Positions 17,412 through 25,403 of a stretch of DNA of 64,000 nt are shown in pieces. How positions within the stretch are numbered: the first letter of the stretch is position 1; each line of letters opens with the position of its first letter. Origin of the DNA: Deltaproteobacteria bacterium (lineage in GTDB: Bacteria; Bdellovibrionota_B; Oligoflexia; Oligoflexales; Bog-1112); the NCBI GenBank assembly GCA_020635195.1, contig JACKAG010000009.1, positions 1 through 64,000 on the forward strand. The letters are read 5' to 3'. The notes beneath the pieces were generated by a model, which had not been told where the DNA came from, did not search any database, and saw only the letters and a list, made by a program, of their open reading frames with translations. The translations under genes and the position numbers were made by a program.

Positions 17412-17714
17412 TCAGATATCTTTAACAGAACCACCTGTCTGCATAATGATCTTTATGATTTTTTCCATGACTTCATCTTTAAAAGCCCGGTGTGCCAGAG
17501 CTATTTTTTCTGACTGGAGCTCCCATGTCAGGGAGCCTTTTCTTTCCTGCCGAACAAAATGCAGATGAGAGCTCCCCATTTTCCGGATGGTCACACGAAG
17601 GTCGTCACCCTGAAGGTCGAATTCGAGTATTTTCGAAAGCTTTCGTCCTCCAAGCTGTTCCCGGATACGCTCGAGGATATCTTCTGCATTTCCGCTCTGA
17701 TATGAGATCTGCAT
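17412..17714 (-). CDS. Small protein of unknown function
   Basis: 100 residues, no family recognised. ATG 17714 has GGAC about seven bases upstream. The sequence is a mixed alpha/beta pattern: ILERIREQLGGRKLSKILEF, then strands DLRVTIRKMGSSHLHFVR and SLTWELQS, then a helix with VMEKIIKIIMQTGG. It has no signal peptide, Cys or metal motif. The coding frame is convincing mainly by its start signal and residue pattern, and it is convergent with the ankyrin gene. Confidence 0.55.
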   Translation of the reverse strand: MQISYQSGNAEDILERIREQLGGRKLSKILEFDLQGDDLRVTIRKMGSSHLHFVRQERKGSLTWELQSEKIALAHRAFKDEVMEKIIKIIMQTGGSVKDI

Positions 17715-17832
17715 ATTTTGTCCATTTTATGAAAGATATACGGGTCTTTTTCCTGATCACCAGGAAAGTTCATTGTACGCAGGAAGTGTGATGAAGACAA
17801 CGAAGTATGATAGTGAGTTACCCGCTATGGTC

Positions 17833-18201
17833 TCAGTTGCTGTGAATAGCATCCGGAGAATTTGTGATATAAAAGCTCAGGCAGTATTCAATCACATCAT
17901 CACGAGAGAATAACCTGGCATCAAACCAGTTCCGTGTCCTGAGACTAGCATAAACCTGATCACAGAGCCTTGATTCAATGGTCTGATGAATAATATCTCT
18001 TAAATCCGTGTAATCCCAGCTTTCTTCGGACTGCCCTTGCCTGATACTCTGATAAGCTTCCAGAACCTTCATATAACTGACATTCAGATGCTGCGACAGA
18101 AAATCTGAAACAACTCTGGTGAGTTTCTGATGGTGTTTATCCAGCCATTTGTCTTTTTTCTTTTGCCTGTACCCTCGCAGGCATACAATGTTTTTATTCA
18201 T
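17833..18201 (-). CDS. Small basic protein of unknown function
   Basis: 122 residues from ATG 18201, which has GGAG six bases upstream; a GTG at 18213 overlaps that site and is unlikely. The N-terminus is strongly basic (RGYRQKKKDKWLDKHHQK) and the rest appears all-helical (VSDFLSQHLNVSYMKVLEAY, YTDLRDIIHQTIESRL). A nucleic-acid-binding role is conceivable from charge alone. No domain recognised. The 265 bp between it and the divergent gene at 18467 hold an A/T homopolymer tract (18307-18338) and probably both promoters. Confidence 0.5.
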   Translation of the reverse strand: MNKNIVCLRGYRQKKKDKWLDKHHQKLTRVVSDFLSQHLNVSYMKVLEAYQSIRQGQSEESWDYTDLRDIIHQTIESRLCDQVYASLRTRNWFDARLFSRDDVIEYCLSFYITNSPDAIHSN

Positions 18202-18466
18202 AAACGACTCCACTCAACAGGCATGATAACAACAAGATAACTCAGGAAAGATCCCTGCTGGCAGAGGATTGTCCACCTTTCCCACTCTCTTTTCTTTTTA
18301 TCGGCTATACAATAATTTTTTTTAAAAAAAACAAAAAAGAATCAAGTCATGGCAGAGCAATGGACAGAGAACAGCTATTTTCTGCACTCCTGGTACCCTG
18401 AAAATTCTGATATGATTCTGAGTATCAGAGAGAACAGATGAATGTCTCTGCCAAAGTCAGAGGTAA

Positions 18467-18853
18467 ATGGTTTTGAGCTTTAAAGTCAATGATCCTGTCT
18501 TTAACGGGGTTGGAGAGCCTGCCCTTGTCCGGAAGGTTGACAAGGCCAGTCAGAAGACAGAACTGGATCAGGACCAGCAGATGGTTCGACAGGCATTTCG
18601 TCATGGCTATCTGAAAGGTATGGAACCTGAAACCAGGCTCGATTTTAATTCCTTTATGGATGAGATTGGAAACGAAACTGAACCCTCAAAAAAAGCAGAA
18701 CGTTTGCAGGAGAAAATCACAGAGCTGGAAGATAATTTTTCTCCGAAAAATTATCTTCTACTGAACTATCTGAAGGCTGAATTATCTCACATTATGAATA
18801 CGTATCATTATCATCCCAGAATCTTTTCCGTAAGGGATGATGGTTTATACTGA
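18467..18853 (+). CDS. Small protein of unknown function
   Basis: 128 residues with GAGG just upstream of ATG 18467. It contains a helical, charged middle (KKAERLQEKITELEDNF) suggesting a coiled coil and a polar N-terminus (KVNDPVFNGVGEPALVRKV). The following gene, 44 bp downstream, has the same style: a short beta-like start, then charged helices ending in NYL/QYL motifs. The two may be distant relatives. No signal peptide or catalytic motif. Confidence 0.55.
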   Translation: MVLSFKVNDPVFNGVGEPALVRKVDKASQKTELDQDQQMVRQAFRHGYLKGMEPETRLDFNSFMDEIGNETEPSKKAERLQEKITELEDNFSPKNYLLLNYLKAELSHIMNTYHYHPRIFSVRDDGLY

Positions 18854-18897
18854 AACCTGTTGCAGGTTTTCCGTGAACACCCAGGATAGGAGCACAT

Positions 18898-19275
18898 ATG
18901 GCAAATATCGGAGATCTGGTCCTGAAGTCGGGGCTGTATACAGAACCTGGTGTCGTTATTGAAAAGAAAGAAAACGGATCTGTTGTGATCGATACAGAAC
19001 CGATGACCATTCATAAATATCATCGTTATTCAAATACAACAGGACTGACAGAAACAGAAAAACATAAATTTAATCAGATTCTTGATAATATTTATCAAAA
19101 GGAAGATGATGTTGAAAAGCTCAATGATATCCAGAAAGAAATTGATATGCTCAAGGTGGATCCTCTGAATAAAAATATCGTTCAGTATCTGAGAAATCAG
19201 CAGGCTGTTCTGATCCGTCAGGCTAAAAAACTGCCAAGACAATACAACTGGGATGAAGCTCAACTGAAAGTCTGA
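18898..19275 (+). CDS. Small protein of unknown function
   Basis: 125 residues. AGGAG lies seven bases before ATG 18898. N-terminal beta-like part (IGDLVLKSGLYTEPGVVIEK) then a helical charged part (QKEDDVEKLNDIQKEIDML, NIVQYLRNQQAVLIRQAKK). It resembles the preceding 128-residue protein in layout: NFSPKNYLLLNYLKAEL there and LNKNIVQYLRNQQAVL here. The dehydrogenase-like gene starts 3 bp after its stop, so the three genes form an operon. Confidence 0.6.
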   Translation: MANIGDLVLKSGLYTEPGVVIEKKENGSVVIDTEPMTIHKYHRYSNTTGLTETEKHKFNQILDNIYQKEDDVEKLNDIQKEIDMLKVDPLNKNIVQYLRNQQAVLIRQAKKLPRQYNWDEAQLKV

Positions 19276-19278
19276 GAC

Positions 19279-20214
19279 ATGTCGGGAAAACGGATGTCCC
19301 GCTGTCTGGTTATCGGCAACGGAGCAATCGGAACAACCATTGCCAGCCGACTTCGGATACTCGATTTCAGCTGTCGCTTTGTTGGCCGACGTGGTCCGCT
19401 TTATATTACAAATCGCTTTGAGGGATGGGGACAGGTTACCTATCTTAAAGTTCATTCTCTCAGTGAAGAAGATCTGTCCCGTATTCGTATCGCATTTGTC
19501 ACGGTCAGAGCCTACGATCTCGGTGGGGCTCTTGCCCGTTACCTTCCATACCTTCCAAAAAATATACCCATCATTCCGTTTTGTCATGGATCTGTCGATC
19601 ATATTATCTCATCTGCGGCCAGAAAATTCCCTGACTTTATCTGGAGGTCTGGTCTTTGCAGCTTCGATTCTATACGGGTTTCAGAAGATATTTTCAAACT
19701 TCGATCCGAGAAAGGCTTTGCCTTATGGGGCCCTTCTCACCATGGAGCAGAGTCTGGCATCAGCCCTGCTGAGCAGGATATTCTGAATGCAGATCAGCAG
19801 GTGTTTTTCAGGTGGGATAGCTCTGCGACTACAGCAATTCGGCGAAAATGGGCTTTTGATACTGTCATCCACTCACTGTCGGCAAGCTCTGGCTTTGAAC
19901 AAAATGGTCTTCTTCTTAGTGACATGAAAAAATTAAGAGAAACTTTTGCTGAGGTTTACCGGCTTGGCATCGAGCTATGGGGCAACTGGAATGAGAGTGA
20001 AGATAAGCTCTTTGAAGATCTTATATGCCGTATCTCTGCGGTCGCAGCTGAAGAAAGCTCTATGGTGAGAGATATCAGGATGAATCGCAGGACCGAAAAT
20101 CATTACCTGGCAGGGCGCTCACTTGGGAGACATCATTACAAAATTCTGAATGCCCTGGCGGTCGAAATTCACCGCAAATCAGAGTCTGCAATCTCCCGTA
20201 ATCGCCGAAAATAG
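19279..20214 (+). CDS. Ketopantoate reductase-like dehydrogenase
   Basis: 311 residues. N-terminal Rossmann motif CLVIGNGAIGTTIASRL (GxGxxG) and C-terminal features of the PanE/ApbA family: RRKWAFDTVIHSLSA (region of the catalytic Lys) and SSMVRDIRMNRRTENHYLAG, matching the family SSMxxDxxxGRxTEI pattern. PanE reduces ketopantoate with NADPH in pantothenate synthesis. The middle is divergent and no pan gene is nearby, so the substrate is unsure. Start could be ATG 19279 (3 bp after the upstream stop) or ATG 19294 (GGGA eight bases upstream). It converges on the LRR gene. Confidence 0.7.
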   Translation: MSGKRMSRCLVIGNGAIGTTIASRLRILDFSCRFVGRRGPLYITNRFEGWGQVTYLKVHSLSEEDLSRIRIAFVTVRAYDLGGALARYLPYLPKNIPIIPFCHGSVDHIISSAARKFPDFIWRSGLCSFDSIRVSEDIFKLRSEKGFALWGPSHHGAESGISPAEQDILNADQQVFFRWDSSATTAIRRKWAFDTVIHSLSASSGFEQNGLLLSDMKKLRETFAEVYRLGIELWGNWNESEDKLFEDLICRISAVAAEESSMVRDIRMNRRTENHYLAGRSLGRHHYKILNALAVEIHRKSESAISRNRRK

Positions 20215-20228
20215 AACCGCAGCTTTTT

Positions 20229-21050
20229 TTAATATTCAATCTGTTTTATTTTTCTGAGTCCCGGATATTCGGCGAAGTCTTTTAAGTGATTGTAACGAAT
20301 CCTGAGGGTATGCAGTTGTCGTAGCTTTATCAGAGCAAGTACGCTTATGATTTTGTTGTTATTGAGATCCAGATCCCGGAGCTTGGTCAGTTTTTCAAGG
20401 GCGGATATATCTCTGATTTTATTAGAACGTAACGAGAGGACCTCAAGGTTGACGAGTTGCTCCAGAGGTCTGAGGTCCTCAATCTGATTGCGGGCCAGTT
20501 CGAGATGTTTCAGGCCGACCAGCGCCGGATCTCTGAAGACTGTCAGATCTGAGATCTGATTGCGGTTGATTATCAGGGTTTCGAGTTTATTCAGACTTTT
20601 CAGTGGGCTGAGGTCCGAGATCAGGTTTCCGCCAAGCTGTCCTCCGAGGTTGAGTGATATCAGATTTTTCAGCTCACTCAGTGGGGAAAGATCTGATATG
20701 GAATTCCCTCCAAGACTCAGATCTGTGAGCTGCGTAAACTCAGTAAGTGGACGAAGATCCCTGAGCTCCATAAAGCGCATCACCAGAAATGGCTTTCGCT
20801 TCAGATGAGTCTCTGATAGCTGACAGGATGACATTCCGGTCAATTTATGAAGCTGGTCAACAGTATGCTGGATCTCATGGCTTGTCTGAGCTCTGTTCTG
20901 ACAATGGAAAAGAAATCCGCGATAAGATGCTGTTGCGCCCTGAGCGAGCAGCGGATCACGACAGATCAGCAGAGGCAGACTCAGCAGCAAATAAGCCAGT
21001 AATGGGCTGTAAAGAGTATAGTCAGATCTCTGATTCTGGGTATCTGTCAT
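20229..21050 (-). CDS. Exported leucine-rich-repeat protein, internalin-like
   Basis: 273 residues. A hydrophobic segment (LLAYLLLSLPLLI) near residues 17-30 is a probable signal peptide. From about residue 95 there are some eight 21-22-residue repeats of the SDS22/internalin type: LTDLSLGGNSISDLSPLSEL, LETLIINRNQISDLTVF, LKHLELARNQIEDLRPLEQL, LEVLSLRSNKIRDISALEKL, LRDLDLNNNKIISVLALIKL. Such repeats bind proteins. ATG 21050 has AAAGGT seven bases upstream and overlaps the end of the ankyrin gene by 29 bp, implying coupled translation. No LPXTG or membrane anchor at the C-terminus, so it may stay in the periplasm or be released. Confidence 0.85.
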   Translation of the reverse strand: MTDTQNQRSDYTLYSPLLAYLLLSLPLLICRDPLLAQGATASYRGFLFHCQNRAQTSHEIQHTVDQLHKLTGMSSCQLSETHLKRKPFLVMRFMELRDLRPLTEFTQLTDLSLGGNSISDLSPLSELKNLISLNLGGQLGGNLISDLSPLKSLNKLETLIINRNQISDLTVFRDPALVGLKHLELARNQIEDLRPLEQLVNLEVLSLRSNKIRDISALEKLTKLRDLDLNNNKIISVLALIKLRQLHTLRIRYNHLKDFAEYPGLRKIKQIEY

Positions 21051-21981
21051 GACCGGACCTTTCAGGGTCGATTTCCTGTTCTTTGTTCATGAGATCCACG
21101 CCTGCGCTGTTATTCACGCAGAGCATCTCTATGAGTTCCGGACTCCTGACATCCTTTGCTATACGGCAGGGAGTCCATCCATATTTATCTTTTGGATTAC
21201 TCTCTGCCCCCCACTGAAGCAGAGTACGAACCATATCGAGATAACCACGCCCGACAGCGACATGGAGAGGAGTCCATCGTCCGACCCTATCTGGATGAGA
21301 CGTGTTGGCTTTGTGCGAATAAAGAAGCCTGGCAGCCTCCAGGCGGTTTCCTTGCACAGCCTGCCAGAAAGCAGTTCGGCCTTGCTGATCCTCCTGATCG
21401 ACAATAATCACCTCATTGCTAAGCAGACACTGCATGAGCTTCAGAAAACCATTGCCAGCAGCAGCATGGAGTGGGGCCGATCCGAACGTATCCTGTAAGT
21501 TAACGTCGGCACCTTTGCTGATCAGAAGCTCGACCACAGGCGTTTGATTTTGCCATGCGGCTTTAAAAAGGGGACTTCTATTGTAAATATCGGTCAGATC
21601 GACACTGGCACCTGCATTCAGAAGAAGCTTTGCTACAGCCTTATTCCCTTTCCAGGCAGCCAGATGCAAAGGAGTGACCCCATTATCATCCTGACTATCA
21701 GGGTCTGCTCCGGAATTGATGAAATATCTGACGATGTCCTCATGTCCCCAATAGGTAGCCAGATGGAGTGGAGTTTTGCTGTCAGGCTGCCGGAATATAG
21801 CTCCAGCCTTGATCAGATCCGTGACAGCCGGCAAGTTTCCAGACTCTATGGCAATAGAGAGAGGGGAAGATTCTGCAGCAATAAAGCATGGAGACTGCTC
21901 CGAAACAACATAGGAACCACCAAAACTCACAGTTGATAACTGAGCTGTCAAGAGTAACGGAAAAATAAGAGATAATTTCAT
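21022..21981 (-). CDS. Exported ankyrin-repeat protein
   Basis: 319 residues from ATG 21981, with AGGA nine bases upstream; ATG 21990 is an alternative. Signal peptide MKLSLIFPLLLTAQLSTVSFGG is followed by about seven ankyrin repeats, for example DSKTPLHLATYWGHEDIVRY, NGVTPLHLAAWKGNKAVAKL, YNRSPLFKAAWQNQTPVVEL, FGSAPLHAAAGNGFLKLMQC and VGRWTPLHVAVGRGYLDMV. The repeats are close to consensus. Translation is probably coupled to the LRR gene that overlaps its 3' end, so the two exported binding proteins are likely made together. Confidence 0.88.
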   Translation of the reverse strand: MKLSLIFPLLLTAQLSTVSFGGSYVVSEQSPCFIAAESSPLSIAIESGNLPAVTDLIKAGAIFRQPDSKTPLHLATYWGHEDIVRYFINSGADPDSQDDNGVTPLHLAAWKGNKAVAKLLLNAGASVDLTDIYNRSPLFKAAWQNQTPVVELLISKGADVNLQDTFGSAPLHAAAGNGFLKLMQCLLSNEVIIVDQEDQQGRTAFWQAVQGNRLEAARLLYSHKANTSHPDRVGRWTPLHVAVGRGYLDMVRTLLQWGAESNPKDKYGWTPCRIAKDVRSPELIEMLCVNNSAGVDLMNKEQEIDPERSGHDRYPESEI

Positions 21982-22002
21982 GTGTCTCATCCTGAGTTTA
22001 TT

Positions 22003-22025
22003 AAAAGAATCCTTGAGATTCTTTT
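22003..22025. other. Perfect 9-bp hairpin in the ankyrin 5' leader
   Basis: AAAAGAATC, loop CTTGA, GATTCTTTT. It lies about 22 bp upstream of the ankyrin start at 21981, so it would form in that mRNA leader. It is followed on the plus strand by mixed sequence, so it is not a convincing terminator. The rest of the 323-bp gap up to lepB (22305) is AT-rich with no ORF I can support. Confidence 0.4.
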
Positions 22026-22304
22026 CTTCAGACTCTCATCCATCAGAAACATGCCATGTTAATAGGCTGATCAGGATAAAGGCAATATGAAATTCTTTAA
22101 CGTTATATTATTTAGGCAATGATATGATTTTCTTCCTTCAAAAAACGACTTTAGCTGTTTTTAAACAAGAGCTTATTGCTAATTAATAAATTAACAGATG
22201 ACAAGCGAGCTCCTCCGGTGTATTCCCAAAAAGCAATCATACCCAGAGGGTTATGGAATTATCCGTTCATACTGTAGCTGAAATCTGAATGCTAAAGGAT
22301 AATC

Positions 22305-23141
22305 ATGGCGATTTTATCAGGATCAGATGACCGAAAAACGAAAGATACGAAGGAAACTGCAGGCTCTGGTGCGAGCGGCCATGCGAAAGAAAAAGATAAG
22401 CAAAAAGAACAGGTTCCGTTTTTTAGTCTTGAAAACTTTAAATCTCTGGGAATCCTGGCGGCGATTGTATTGGCCATTCGATGGTCCATTATTTCTCCTT
22501 ACTATGTTCCGACATCTTCAATGGTCCCGACGATTAAAGAAGGGGACCGCTTGCTGGCTCTCAAGCTTGCTTATAACCTGCGGCTTCCTTTTACAGATAT
22601 CATTTTGTACCAGTGGAGAAACGTAGAACGTGGTGATATTATCGTCTTTAAATATCCAAATGATCCAAAAGTCGATTATGTGAAACGAGTCGTCGGTCTG
22701 CCTGGTGACAGAATTCGTCTCAGGGATGATGTTCTGTATGTCAATGATCAGCCTCAGCTTCGTGTCAGTTATAACCATCAGCGTGAAATCCTCCAGGATA
22801 TTGAAGACAACAGAGAACTAAGAGTTCTCTTTAAAGAGAACCTGGACGGCAAAGAACACTGGACCGTCAATATGAAGTCTGAGCTGCGCCATTTTTCCCA
22901 GAGCAACTGGCCTGAAACCGGCCGATCTGTCACCGTTCCGGAAGACTCTGTCTACGTACTGGGAGATAACCGGGATAACTCGGCAGATTCCCGTGTCTGG
23001 GGCAAAGTCCCTCTCTCGAATATCCAGGGGAAGGCTATCGTAGTCTTGTGGAGTCTCTGGCATCCGGATGATGGCCGCTGGTTCGCTCTGCGGATGGACC
23101 GTTTCTGGCACTGGCTCGATGGCGATGTGTCTAAAGATTAA
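22305..23141 (+). CDS. lepB: Signal peptidase I
   Basis: 278 residues. AAGGA lies six bases before ATG 22305. A charged cytoplasmic leader of about 45 residues is followed by one membrane segment (LGILAAIVLAIRW), the catalytic Ser72 in VPTSSMVPTI (box B), RGDIIVFKYP (box C), the catalytic Lys127 in DYVKRVVGLPGD (box D) and YVLGDNRDNSADSR (box E). It cleaves signal peptides from exported proteins at the outer face of the inner membrane, fitting the many exported products around it. A single predicted N-terminal membrane segment, as opposed to two in E. coli, is seen in many bacteria. Confidence 0.95.
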   Translation: MAILSGSDDRKTKDTKETAGSGASGHAKEKDKQKEQVPFFSLENFKSLGILAAIVLAIRWSIISPYYVPTSSMVPTIKEGDRLLALKLAYNLRLPFTDIILYQWRNVERGDIIVFKYPNDPKVDYVKRVVGLPGDRIRLRDDVLYVNDQPQLRVSYNHQREILQDIEDNRELRVLFKENLDGKEHWTVNMKSELRHFSQSNWPETGRSVTVPEDSVYVLGDNRDNSADSRVWGKVPLSNIQGKAIVVLWSLWHPDDGRWFALRMDRFWHWLDGDVSKD

Positions 23142-23240
23142 TTTTAATCATCTGTTTACACTCTTTAAAAAATATTTCTTTATAAGATCCTTAAACTTTC
23201 TGTAAACAAACCGATCTTACTGCCGGAGTTCAGAAACAGA

Positions 23241-23270
23241 GTGGCGGAAGCCACCCTCCGCGGTGGTTTT
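23241..23270 (+). terminator. Competing GC-rich hairpins downstream of lepB
   Basis: GTGGC-GGAA-GCCAC (23241-23254) overlaps a second possible stem CCACC...GGTGG (23251-23266) followed by TTTT. The two stems are mutually exclusive. It may be a weak terminator after lepB or a read-through control before the next small gene; the U tract is short. Confidence 0.3.
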
Positions 23271-23295
23271 GGATGCTCTTGCAGTGGGTGTTCCG

Positions 23296-23592
23296 ATGGA
23301 TCATGAATATATTTTTACAAAAGAGTACTGGTCAGGTGATTCAAAAGATGGTGGCCTGATCAACGGGGATGGCTATCATTTTTTCAGGATGGAGCCAAAA
23401 GGGCGGATTATTGAAGCGTATGAAATGTATGAACGGGAAGATGGGGAGGAAGTCGTCACAGCCATGCCGGAAATGCATAATGTAAGCTGGATTGATGACC
23501 TCGGCTTTGAAGATCTGGAAGTGCTCGATCAGATTGAAGAAAGAGAGTTTGACCGGATTAAATATCTGAATGAAAATCAAAGAGAAGCATAA
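23296..23592 (+). CDS. Small acidic protein of unknown function
   Basis: 98 residues from ATG 23296; a GTG at 23263 in the same frame lies inside the hairpin region and is less likely. Very acidic (YEREDGEEVVTAMPEMH, FEDLEVLDQIEEREFDRI) with aromatic-rich N-terminus (HEYIFTKEYWSG, GYHFFRMEPKGRIIEAYEMY). No domain recognised. No clear ribosome site (GGGTG nearby). Confidence 0.5.
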   Translation: MDHEYIFTKEYWSGDSKDGGLINGDGYHFFRMEPKGRIIEAYEMYEREDGEEVVTAMPEMHNVSWIDDLGFEDLEVLDQIEEREFDRIKYLNENQREA

Positions 23593-23615
23593 GTTCTTGC
23601 TTCTTCAGTCCGTTC

Positions 23616-23840
23616 TCATTCATCTGCTTCGGACGACTCAGTAGAATGTGTGTACTGCTCTCTGGTTGACAGAACATATCGATACCATTCAAGAGTTTGT
23701 TCGATTAGCCACTGGTTTGTACTGAACAGGTGTGCAGGAATCAGTTCATCACAGTAATCTGTCAGCGCCTGCTCTGTCCCATCCGGATGCTCTTTGATCC
23801 AGATTTTGACCTTGCGTTTAAATTCATTTCGATCGAGCAT
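23616..23840 (-). CDS. Small protein of unknown function
   Basis: 74 residues from ATG 23840, which has AGGA eight bases upstream; the frame is open further to 23897 but without a start signal. Helical throughout: DRNEFKRKVKIWIKEHPDG, then DYCDELIPAHLF and NQWLIEQTLEWYRYVL, ending in an acidic tail. No domain recognised. Convergent with the preceding acidic protein gene, 23 bp between stops. Confidence 0.5.
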   Translation of the reverse strand: MLDRNEFKRKVKIWIKEHPDGTEQALTDYCDELIPAHLFSTNQWLIEQTLEWYRYVLSTREQYTHSTESSEADE

Positions 23841-23996
23841 AATCTTTTCCTGAGATGACCAGACGTTCGCGTAGTTCGTCATTGAGACTCTGGCCACAAT
23901 ACGTATAATATGTACTTCGGCATACCCGGAGCTTGCTTTAGCTTTACCGTAAGCAGCCTGGGTTTTCTATCTATGCCAGCTCAGAGGATAGAAGTG

Positions 23997-24671
23997 ATGT
24001 CACCTGAACTTCCATTAAAACTTTTCACCCAAACAGAATTGCTATATCTGACTGAACTCTTCCCTGAAAATGCATTTCAGCTATTAGGGGCGGAGCTGAA
24101 AATCTGGCTGGAAAAAGTGATGCTACAGATTGAGTCAGAATACGGAGATCCGGACCCTGCTTTACGGGATCGAGGGGTTTACATTGAAGGAAAGGTCGCG
24201 ATTGCCAAAAGCGCAAAAATAGAGTCTGGCGCCTTTATCAGAGGCCCTGCTGTGATTGGCCCCGGCTCAGAAGTCCGGCATGGGGCTTACATTCGTGGCA
24301 ATGTCTTTGTTGGCAAAGATTGTGTGGTTGGGCATACGACTGAAGTCAAAAACTCCTGCCTGCTGGATGGAGCTAAAGCAGGACATTTTGCATATATAGG
24401 CGATTCTGTACTCTGTCGGGAGACGAATCTTGGAGCAGGAACCAAGATTGCGAATCTCAAACTAAACAGAGACCCGGTTCGCTTCCGTGATCCACGCTCG
24501 GGACATATTGTGAACAGCGGGCTGAAAAAATTTGGCGCCATTATCGGAGACCGTGCCCAGACAGGGTGCAACTCAGTTTTGTCTCCGGGAAGTCTCTTGC
24601 TGGCAGATACCGGCGTATTTCCCTGTAGCCACTTTCATGGAACTCTGCAAACGGGAATCTTTCGAAACTGA
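23997..24671 (+). CDS. GlmU-like left-handed beta-helix acyltransferase
   Basis: 224 residues from ATG 23997 (AGGA eight bases upstream); upstream in-frame ATGs at 23973 and 23910 lack a signal. The N-terminal 80 residues are helical. Then hexapeptide repeats follow: VYIEGKVAIAKSAKIESGAF, IGPGSEVRHGAYIRGNV, VVGHTTEVKNSCLLDGAKAG, HFAYIGDSVLCRETNLGAGT and KKFGAIIGDRAQTGCNSVLS. This order (GHTTEVKNS, FAYIGDS, NLGAGT) is that of nucleotide-sugar acyltransferases related to the C-terminal half of GlmU, without a pyrophosphorylase domain. The acceptor is unknown. Confidence 0.7.
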   Translation: MSPELPLKLFTQTELLYLTELFPENAFQLLGAELKIWLEKVMLQIESEYGDPDPALRDRGVYIEGKVAIAKSAKIESGAFIRGPAVIGPGSEVRHGAYIRGNVFVGKDCVVGHTTEVKNSCLLDGAKAGHFAYIGDSVLCRETNLGAGTKIANLKLNRDPVRFRDPRSGHIVNSGLKKFGAIIGDRAQTGCNSVLSPGSLLLADTGVFPCSHFHGTLQTGIFRN

Positions 24672-24761
24672 CGATAAAAACGCTAAGCAACAGAATAAGA
24701 TCAGAGCAGTGAAAGGATCATCAGGCCCAACCTGAACGTAGGCGCTAACCGTGCAGATATT

Positions 24762-25403
24762 CTAATACGACACAGTCATTCTTGTATCAACAGCTGCGTC
24801 TAAAAGCATCTTTCTTATTTTTGGATGATTTGGTTCATCAAGAGCCGCTCTGTTGCTTAGTGACAGTTTACCATCAGCTCTTTCCCAAAGAACAATATTA
24901 TCACCACCTGTCCCCCAGGCACTGGGATAAATGATTCCTTCGACAGGCCCATATTGCCTGGCAGGGTCATCATAAATATATCTTGACCAAAGCTGGGTAT
25001 GAGAGACATCCGGAATGCTGCTAACTCCAACACAGCCAGAAGCTAATTCTCCACCGTTATCTCTCAAATCCAGTAAATACAGGTCTTCTTTGATTTCAAG
25101 ATCAATCAGGTCATAGCCTGCTTCAACGATTCCGGTTCGTCCAAAAACTTCCACCAAACACGTGGCAAAGTCCGGACTCACATAGCATACAGCTCTGTCC
25201 GGGTTGTGCTTTGGAGGAAAATTCCAGACTGTATGATCATGTATGTGGTGATCAAACCTGTATAATGGCCCAAAGTTCCTGAAAATAGAAAAAGGATATT
25301 CAGAATGTCGGTTAAAAATTCTCAAAACCTTGCTATTGCCAGGAAGGGTATAATGTTTTGGTTTAATTTTTCCGGCTGGAGGTGGATTGCCAATTTTAAC
25401 CAT
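24762..25403 (-). CDS. RES-domain toxin
   Basis: 213 residues. The family-defining R-E-S residues are visible: R28 in VLRIFNR, E85 in TCLVEVFGR and S161 in GIIYPSAWG, with YVSPDFATCLVEVFG matching the usual YxSxxxxtAlxE pattern. Studied RES toxins degrade NAD+ and arrest growth. The gene starts at ATG 25403 directly after the antitoxin stop (TAAATG), antitoxin first, the standard order for RES/Xre modules. The domain is complete, so the toxin is probably functional unless the antitoxin is bound. Confidence 0.85.
   Translation of the reverse strand: MVKIGNPPPAGKIKPKHYTLPGNSKVLRIFNRHSEYPFSIFRNFGPLYRFDHHIHDHTVWNFPPKHNPDRAVCYVSPDFATCLVEVFGRTGIVEAGYDLIDLEIKEDLYLLDLRDNGGELASGCVGVSSIPDVSHTQLWSRYIYDDPARQYGPVEGIIYPSAWGTGGDNIVLWERADGKLSLSNRAALDEPNHPKIRKMLLDAAVDTRMTVSY

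Noticed and set aside
19030..19602. 190-codon minus-strand frame
   Set aside because: It lies across two supported plus-strand genes and lacks a ribosome site or domain pattern.
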